NCBI RefSeq assembly: GCF_025698545.1
Contig: NC_068575.1
Coordinates: 57,359,980 to 57,423,979, forward strand
Direction of reading: 5' to 3'
From: Gossypium raimondii
Taxonomy: Eukaryota > Streptophyta > Magnoliopsida > Malvales > Malvaceae
DNA: 64,000 nucleotides
The translations under genes and the position numbers were made by a program. Each line of letters starts with the position of its first letter. Within the stretch, counting starts at the first letter, position 1. Of the stretch, positions 57,540-64,000 are shown in pieces. Under the pieces are notes generated by a model. That model searched no databases. It had not been told where the DNA came from and saw nothing but the letters and a program-made list of their open reading frames with translations.

Positions 57540-58995
57540 AAAATATGATTGAACTCGACTCGTTTCACAACGAAGGAACTGTCTACGTTGGATCTCAATT
57601 TTGGAAAGTACCAAATTCGGGTAAACGCATCCCATAATGCAGCAATGATGAAATTAGCTGGTAAAACAAGTTGGCCTATGTAGACAATCGGACTTGATGA
57701 GGAGTGACTCTTTTCAGTCAACTGAGCAGATGTTGGAGGAGGAGGCCGGTTCTCGACGCGAACTGCTACCTTCATGCCCCCATAGCAGAACCCTCTGCCG
57801 CTAATGAAATAGTAATTCCGAGTGACGTTTAGTGGAACAACATCCCTTCCGGGTTCAGTCGTCCAGTTGTGAAGTGGATGATCAGCATTGCATGACTCGT
57901 AGTCCGCCTTGTTCACCTCTATCACATTCATCCGGTACCGATTGTATACGAAATTGGGAAATTAACAAACACATTCATAATTAATAATCGGCCAGGACTC
58001 AAACTATTAGTTTTTAGTTTTTAGATTGTGTGATCTGAATCCTATTACTTGTTGAAGAAACAAATATAGTGGTAAAATAAGGGGTCTATGGGGCGAGAGG
58101 CCGAGGACCATACCGCACAAGTTGAGTCTGTATAGAACTATACTTCTATTATTTAACTTTGATTAGAACAAAATTTTTTAACCCTTAAATAGATATAATT
58201 AAAACTCCTCTTGTATCAATTATTTTTAACATTAGTGAATTTTTTTCTTCTGTTTGTAGTTTTTCTTGAAAGGTTTTCATGTAAAAATTTGTGTATTCTT
58301 ATTTTTCTTTTGTTATTGCTTTGCTATCGTTCTGCCGTTATTATCGACGTTATTGACAACAACAAAAAATCAAAAAATCCCAAAATAATAAATATATTTA
58401 GATCACCGGATATATATCTTATACTATGGAACAATTGATTGGAAAAAGAAAAAGAAATCGAATCAGAAGGAAATTTCTGCAATTTCCAGACCTAGGAAAA
58501 ACTTTTCTTTTACTCACTTTCTTTCATTTTTCTGCATTTTTTGGGCAGCTAAAATATGAAGTTTAGCATCATTTCGAAGAAAACCACAAATTAAAAACAT
58601 TATCATGTTAATCTAGATTAAAATTTCCCCTTTTCTTAGTTCAACAAAGTTATTAATAAGGTAAAGTAATTATCCCAAACAAAGCAAACATATTACTAAA
58701 ACTAGCTAGTAAGCTGTAGTTTTCCAGGAAAATCAAGACAAAAATTCAAGATTTGAGACTATCAATTCATTTCAAAACGATCTATCAACGATAAAAACAA
58801 TAAAACAAGCTAAAATAATGAAAAGAAAGTGTAGTTTGAGTCACCTTGTAGCATCGGCCATTAACAGTACTAAAGCCAATCCCAGAACTATCATTAACAT
58901 CCTCGTCACTTTGCTTCTCTCCATTAATGCTAAATTTTGCTTTGCTTTGCTTTTAGCTTTGGTTTATAAGCAGTGTCCAGCTAATGATTATCAAT
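57540..58995 (-). pseudogene. Broken inverted copy of the early nodulin-like gene
   Basis: Inverted duplicate of the gene at 54052-55309, covering promoter, both exons and intron. The first exon (start codon at 58924) reads MERSKVTRMLMIVLGLALVL and stops after 27 codons at 58841, because a deletion removed the rest of exon 1 right after the signal peptide. The 3' splice site has changed from CAG to CAA. Exon 2 (about 57620-57950) is still open and reads MNVIEVNKADYESCNADHPL to ALWDAFTRIW, but its own stop codon is lost (TAG to TAC), so the frame runs on to 57467. The intron carries an extra stretch around 58080-58440. It cannot give a normal protein. Confidence 0.85.
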
Positions 58996-59380
58996 TAAAA
59001 AAAAAAAGGAAAAAGCAGATTCTAGATCGACAATTGATTAAGATTTTTTTTTTTAAAATTTGGATTTGTTAAAATCAACATGTTTCACAAATTCAGTCAG
59101 GTTCGTGCTTTATCAGTGCACCCACATTTATTAATCGACAAAACTTAAGCATTTAAACTGTTGATTTGACATTGACCTTTTCACTTTTTGCAGTCTACCA
59201 GAATTGTTCAAAGTCAACAGCCACTAAATTGCAAATTAAAAATCCAAGTTGTATTGAATTTCTTTTTGGAACATAGAGATGCAAAGATACTTTTGACTTT
59301 GGGATGGATGATTGCATTGACCTTGTAATCATGCCAACATACTTGAGAAATTATTTAGTAGGTAGTCATGGTTTCAAGGC

Positions 59381-60608
59381 GGCTATTTTACCTAAATAAC
59401 CTAAAAATAATAATTAATTACATAAATGACTTTAATTTAAAAATAATTATTTAAATAACTTAAAATTTTTTTTGCTTAAAAACTAATTTTTGGGATTTTG
59501 AATACTAGATCACCAACACCCATATATTTTTTTCAAACCGTATCATACAGGTATATATTTATATCAATATTTAAATAATAATAATTGAGGTGCTGACACA
59601 CGGATGACTAGCACATTTTTATCTGATTAAAAAAATATTTTGTTGGGAGTGTTAGGTGTCCAAAGGCCCAAATTCACCCAACAAAAGCGGATGGAAATAT
59701 TGCAACATTAACCCCTCATTGTTTTCTCATCTTTTTTTATTTCTCAAGTTTGATTACATATTTTACATTTTAAAATAATATTGGACTAGTGTTAATTATT
59801 ATTGCATCACTCACGTTATTATTAAATTTAAAATTTAATTTAAATTTAACATGCACAATTAAACTTTTTGATAAAATTAGAATCTTTTATAATAATTCAA
59901 ATAAACATTGCTAAATTATTGTTTATTTTATTTTAAAAATAGCATGTAATATAATTATAAATTTAGAAACAATTAAATAGTATTTAAAAATTTAATTTTA
60001 AATAAACTTAAAATTTTAATACATTAATTAATTTATAAAATTAAATTTTAATAATATATTAAAATTTAATTTTATAAATTAATTTAATCTATAAGTTAAG
60101 TTTCTTTTATAAATATATTACACATTGTGCATATTAAATTTAATTTAATAATAATGTGCATACTAATTTAATTTTAAATTAAATAATAATATGAGTGACA
60201 ATATTATTTTAAAATATAAAATATGTAATCAAACTTGGGAAATAAAAAAATATGAAAAAATTTGCAATATTCTCACCCCCTTTTGTTGGTTGAGTTCGGG
60301 CCTTTGTTGGCCGACACCTGACACCCCCAAAAAATAATTTTTTTATTTGATAAAGGGGGCCATTAGTGTGCCAGCATCCAAAATTATTATTTTAAATATT
60401 GGTATAAATATATATCAGTATGATACAATTTGAAAAAAATACATGGATGTTGATCATTTAATGTCTAAAATCCTAATTTTTTTAACAGAAAAAATAATGA
60501 TGTCGGCCATCTAGTCTCTATAATCTAATTTTACTATTTATTTCAGATTATTTTTGAATTAGTGTCATAACTAATTATTATTTTTAAGGTTATTCGGGTA
60601 AAATATCC
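59381..60608. mobile_element. Non-autonomous Mutator-like element with long terminal inverted repeats
   Basis: 1228 bp, with left and right arms of about 480 bp that are inverted copies of each other (59381-59870 and 60120-60608). The ends read GGCTATTTTACCTAAATAACC on the left and the inverse of GGATATTTTACCCGAATAACC on the right. Flanking 9-bp target duplications are TTTCAAGGC (59372-59380) and TTTCAAGGT (60609-60617), matching at eight of nine bases. Nine-base duplications and long inverted repeats are the marks of Mutator-like elements. There is no transposase; the centre is AT-rich and itself nearly palindromic. The arms differ at many sites, so it is not recent. Confidence 0.82.
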
Positions 60609-60617
60609 TTTCAAGGT

Positions 60618-62265
60618 CCCACGGTTTGTTGCCATCCTCAAGTCAGCATCCTGCTTGGTATAATAAAATCTTCAGTCCAACTTGGACTTTTAATTTGCCT
60701 TTTAATGGCTGTTAGACTTTAATAAAATCCCTGTTGGTATCACGTATATGCTGGATTAAATTTGAGTTGTCTAGGGATCGAGTTGGGTCAAGAAAAAATT
60801 TAGGTTTGGATCCAGAAAATGGATCTAAAGTTTTGTTCAAACTCGACTCGAATAAAATGCTAAAATTCAAATTCAACTTGATCCGCCCGTATTAATTTTT
60901 TTATATAAAAAATTTAATACATCAAATCTACTAAAAATATTAAAATAAATGTTTACCAACAATGGAAAAAATTTAAAAAATAATGCTTAAATAACACTAA
61001 GATAAGTGTAACTTAGCAAGCAAATACCTCTAATATAGTAACAAAATTAATAATAAAATAAGAGTCATTCGATATCTAAATAATAACAACAAAATAGTAA
61101 TAATATAATAAAATGATAACGAAACAATAAAAAACAGTAAAACAAGCAAACAAAAAAAGAGTAAAAAGTAGAAGCAATATTTTTTCTGTAAATTTGGGCC
61201 GAAAAAGCCTACTTGAAACTCGATCCATTTAGAAAACATGCATTATTTTTTTATTCAAGTGTATTTTTCATGTCTATATTTTTACCCAAATTCTCCCACC
61301 TTTCGAACGGGTTTTTAAGTTGGGCCAATGAATCGACTCATGAACAAGTTTAGACTAAAACTCAAATTATCAAGTGTAACTCATCTTGTGAGAAAATTAT
61401 TATTTTTAGTTCTAAATCAATTAATTTTCCAATTAATTTATACACAATGGCATACGTAAAATGTAAAAGTACAACATGAATATATAAATTATCAAGTCCA
61501 GGGTCATTTGGCATTCATTTTCCTTTTTCAATCTTCGTCTGCTTAAATTTTTTTTGTAAATGTATCTCCTGTAGTGGACCTCAACAAATTTCATTTTGAC
61601 CTTTTACATTTTTTATTTGTTACTATATTTATAACATATTTTTAATTATGATTAAATAAAATAAGTTTAATATACGTTATTAATTAATATAAATACAATT
61701 TATTTATTTTATTATAGATATAATTTTAATAAGTTCTAATTATTATTTAACCTTAATGTAATTTATATTTTATCTTTTAATATAAATATGATTTAAATTT
61801 TAATCTAATGTACATAATAGTTATTTTTATTTCTTCGCTCTATTTTTTCAACATTAATTTCATTATAGTTTTTGTCATATTTGTTCTTTTTGATACAATA
61901 CTTAGAACTACCTATAACCCCTCCCCAACCCTTAAATATCCACATCCTCCTGTACTGGAAACAATAATAATACCAACCAAGGTAAGACTCAATTGGCACT
62001 TCACCGCTCCATTTAAATCTAAAAATATATTTCACTACTAATTTTAATTTCATTGTTGCTATATTTAGTCTCATTGTTATGCTAAATAATCTCACTAGCA
62101 TTGGAGTTATACAAATAGATACTAAACCAACTTGTGAAACTTTTAGGTCTAAATAAATTGGACCATTAAATCAAATTGACTAATTTGATCTTTATTCTTT
62201 AAATTACTATTTAAAAATACATTTTCTTCTCAAGAAAGCATCAATTTTCGAAGGGAATAAATGGA
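60618..62265. other. AT-rich intergenic DNA with decayed repeats
   Basis: 60770-60900 and 61190-61390 hold phrases such as GGGTCAAG, CGACTCG and TTGGGCC of the kind found in old dispersed plant elements. The rest is AT-rich. No gene is seen on either strand. Confidence 0.5.
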
Positions 62266-62520
62266 AAAAAGAAAAAAAAAATTAAACCCTACAAATTTAC
62301 TAACACAAAAAAGCATCCTAGCATCCATAATTTTCCCAAGAAAACAAATTCAGTTTCTAGATATTAAAGAACTTGGCAATTCGAGAAAACACAAAAAAGA
62401 CCAACCCCAATTCGTGAACCATTACAAAGCTTCAATAGGTCCTCTTTACTTGCTTTAAAAGCAACTCATTTACCTGAATTTCTCTTTATCATGCCTCTAT
62501 ATAAAGCCTAAAGCCTGTGC

Positions 62521-63190
62521 CATCATCCCTGCAGGATTGGAACATCGTTGGGAAGTAAAGTTGTGGTGCTCTCCTTGGCTATCACACTGAATGCTTCGAT
62601 GTTTTGCTCCACAACCCTCACAGTCGCTTCCTTGACCCAGCTAGAGCCGATTGCAACTGCAACTTCCCTTATTGCCTTTGCTGTAGCTCTTGCATTAGCA
62701 AGTATAGCTTCTGCTTTGGCCATTGCTCGGTTGAGCCGACTTTCCCCTCAAAAATAAGAATCCGCATGTGTTTCTTGTGTTCCACTTCTGCCTGAAGATC
62801 CATCGACTTCTATATGCCTTTAGGTGATGATATATCTTTGATCTCATAAAGCAAGCACCATAGTCCCCAAACTGTTTACAAAGGCCAGTTGTCAATAGCA
62901 TCGAGGATGTTCTTGTTGAGTGCATCACACTCTTCGAAAGTCTTGTCAAGAGTGATTTTCCCGAGTTTGGTTCTCATTGTCGTTTGCTCTAATTGAATGA
63001 CTGCAAATATAGGATCTTCAATGCCATAAGGTGCCAATAAAGGATCCACAATCCTTACATAAAGCAGTCCATCAACGGCTATTGGGACATAGTCCTTTGT
63101 TTTAGTAGTTTGATCTGATATGGCGATTGCTTGCTCCTTAAGCCAATGCACATACTTGATTTTATCAACAATGGATACCTTCTGACACAA
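62521..63190 (-). pseudogene. Broken copy of a stomatin-like (SPFH) mitochondrial protein gene
   Basis: From 63190 the minus strand reads VSIVDKIKYVHWLKEQAIAI, then VDGLLYVRIVDPLLAPYGIE, AVIQLEQTTMRTKLGKITLD and KTFEECDALNKNILDAIDN: the SPFH domain of plant stomatin-like proteins (SLP1/SLP2 type, mitochondrial inner membrane). Past 62880 the likeness goes on only in shifting frames (WGLWCLLYEIKDISSPKG, then KAEAILANARATAKAI and EATVRVVEQNIEAFSVIAKE), with a stop and an internal deletion that joins distant parts. No introns interrupt it and the N-terminal third is missing, so a truncated retrocopy is likely. Its 3' flank recurs at 56690-56910. Confidence 0.8.
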
Positions 63191-63475
63191 GTTAACACCT
63201 ATCTATATTGATCAATACAAGTACATATAAATTGATATAAAAACCGAAATGGTACGCTGTTAATTCCATTTTAATTTTTATTTTTTTTCTAAATTGGTAT
63301 GTATCGGCCAATATAATTGGTACTGTTAACGAGAAATCAAACATTTTATGAAATATATTTGCAGTAAAGCTGGTACTGTAACGACTGAGCTTCCACAAAC
63401 GAAATTGATCCTCCATACAAGAGTTTCTAAATTTTACAAGAGTCAGTATCCTCCACCTCAACCACAACAACCTTT

Positions 63476-64000
63476 TCAGGCATCAGAAGCCGTTCGAAGC
63501 GTTGGTATTTGGCCGTGATCAGAAAAGTCGATCTTGTTCAGTCTCAAACAGCACAACACTTGCTCCGGAAGTTCCTCTTGTTTTTGTGCCTGTCAATTGA
63601 AGGCAAAGGTCATTAATCCAAAGTTTAAACATTTACGAGTTTGAAGGAAGTTTACCATATTTAACACAGAACCCAGATCAGGGCTTTACCTGGATGGTTA
63701 AACCCAGATCAAGAATTCCGTTCTTCAATCGATCTCGAAAAGACTCAAGCCCCTTTCTTGATATATAACTGAAGCGATGAATGTCCAAATCAATCTCAAA
63801 GTAATTTGAACCCTGCATGAGAAATAGAGTCAACATCCTTGTAACTGATTGTATGATGCCAATGACTTGACAGTTACAACTAAATATCATATGCGCTTTA
63901 AGTTCAGAAAAACTAGAGGAATTCAAGCTGATAGAAAACGAGTGTTGGACATCAATGCTTCAAGAAAAATGAAGAATCCGAATGACATATGTAAAGGTTT
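63476..64000 (-). CDS. EDR2-C / DUF1336 domain protein, last two exons
   Basis: C-terminal end of a gene that continues beyond the right edge. Two exons are visible: 63812-63690 ([20 protein letters not shown], then [20 protein letters not shown]) and 63589-63476 ([20 protein letters not shown], then [17 protein letters not shown] and stop). Both have good GT-AG borders and join in phase 0. This is the conserved C-terminal part of the DUF1336 domain shared with ENHANCED DISEASE RESISTANCE 2; short plant members consist of little else and their function is not settled. The exon upstream is not in the window; 63813-64000 is intron. I recall Arabidopsis kin At5g39430 and At3g29180, near PTEN1 and CM1. 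Confidence 0.85.

Noticed and set aside
1-64000. CRISPR arrays, bacterial operons, tRNA or rRNA genes
   Set aside because: The 1-1060 array has no spacers and is retrotransposon-linked. No tRNA cloverleaf (T-loop GGTTCGAATCC with matching arms) was found by eye; a tRNAscan run would settle this.

Overview
The window is nuclear DNA of a eudicot plant. The genes have GT-AG introns, the intergenic DNA is very AT-rich, and plant-type retrotransposons are present. The protein set and the LTR family point to Malvaceae, most likely Gossypium (cotton). That placement is recognition, not computation. I see no bacterial-style operons, CRISPR arrays or confident tRNA/rRNA genes. Gene models were built by hand, joining exons at GT/AG sites with frame kept and checking against the known protein families. 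UTR ends are estimates. || Layout: 1-3596 is the 3' end of a Tat/Ogre-like LTR retrotransposon, with a tandem array whose 132-bp unit is three 44-bp monomers, then a polypurine tract and a 2.37-kb LTR. Then come UDP-glucose dehydrogenase (6161-7600, +), a FAR1/FHY3-family protein (11228-13342, +), a PLS-E pentatricopeptide repeat protein (14404-16401, +), galacturonosyltransferase GAUT13/14 (17981-21608, +, 6 exons), a membrane-anchored ubiquitin-fold protein (23797-25365, +, 3 exons), a plastid DUF4336 protein (26193-28286, -, 6 exons) and a membrane RING protein (28961-29767, -). Stretch 31.2-34.3 kb is a graveyard: GC-rich direct repeats, a decayed PMD/DUF1985-like gene and a Copia fragment. 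Next are a PTEN-type phosphatase (34706-37337, +, 7 exons), an organellar-type SpoU/TrmH RNA methyltransferase (39221-41433, -, 6 exons) and plastid chorismate mutase (42715-45788, +, 6 exons). A solo LTR (46166-48556, -) of the same family as the one at the left edge carries a perfect 5-bp target duplication. A LINE fragment and a smaller LTR-like element follow. The right end holds an intact early nodulin-like gene (54052-55309, +), a broken inverted copy of it (57.5-59.0 kb, -), a long-inverted-repeat Mutator-like element with a 9-bp target duplication (59381-60608), a broken stomatin-like copy (62.5-63.2 kb, -) and the last two exons of an EDR2-C/DUF1336 gene that runs off the window (63476-64000, -). 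|| Working together: the genes are independent units, but two relate to pectin and cell-wall supply (UGD makes UDP-glucuronate, the precursor of the UDP-galacturonate that GAUT enzymes use). Three or four encode organelle proteins (PPR, DUF4336, SpoU, chorismate mutase). The order matches two Arabidopsis neighbourhood pairs as I remember them (At5g39/At3g29 and At3g01/At5g15), interleaved here, which suggests one ancestral segment fractionated in Arabidopsis. || The points most worth a second look are the trimeric higher-order repeat in the retrotransposon 3' region, the overlapping uORF on GAUT13/14, the tandem splice donor in the methyltransferase, the Tyr-to-Cys change in the chorismate mutase regulatory loop, and the 1.2-kb foldback element.
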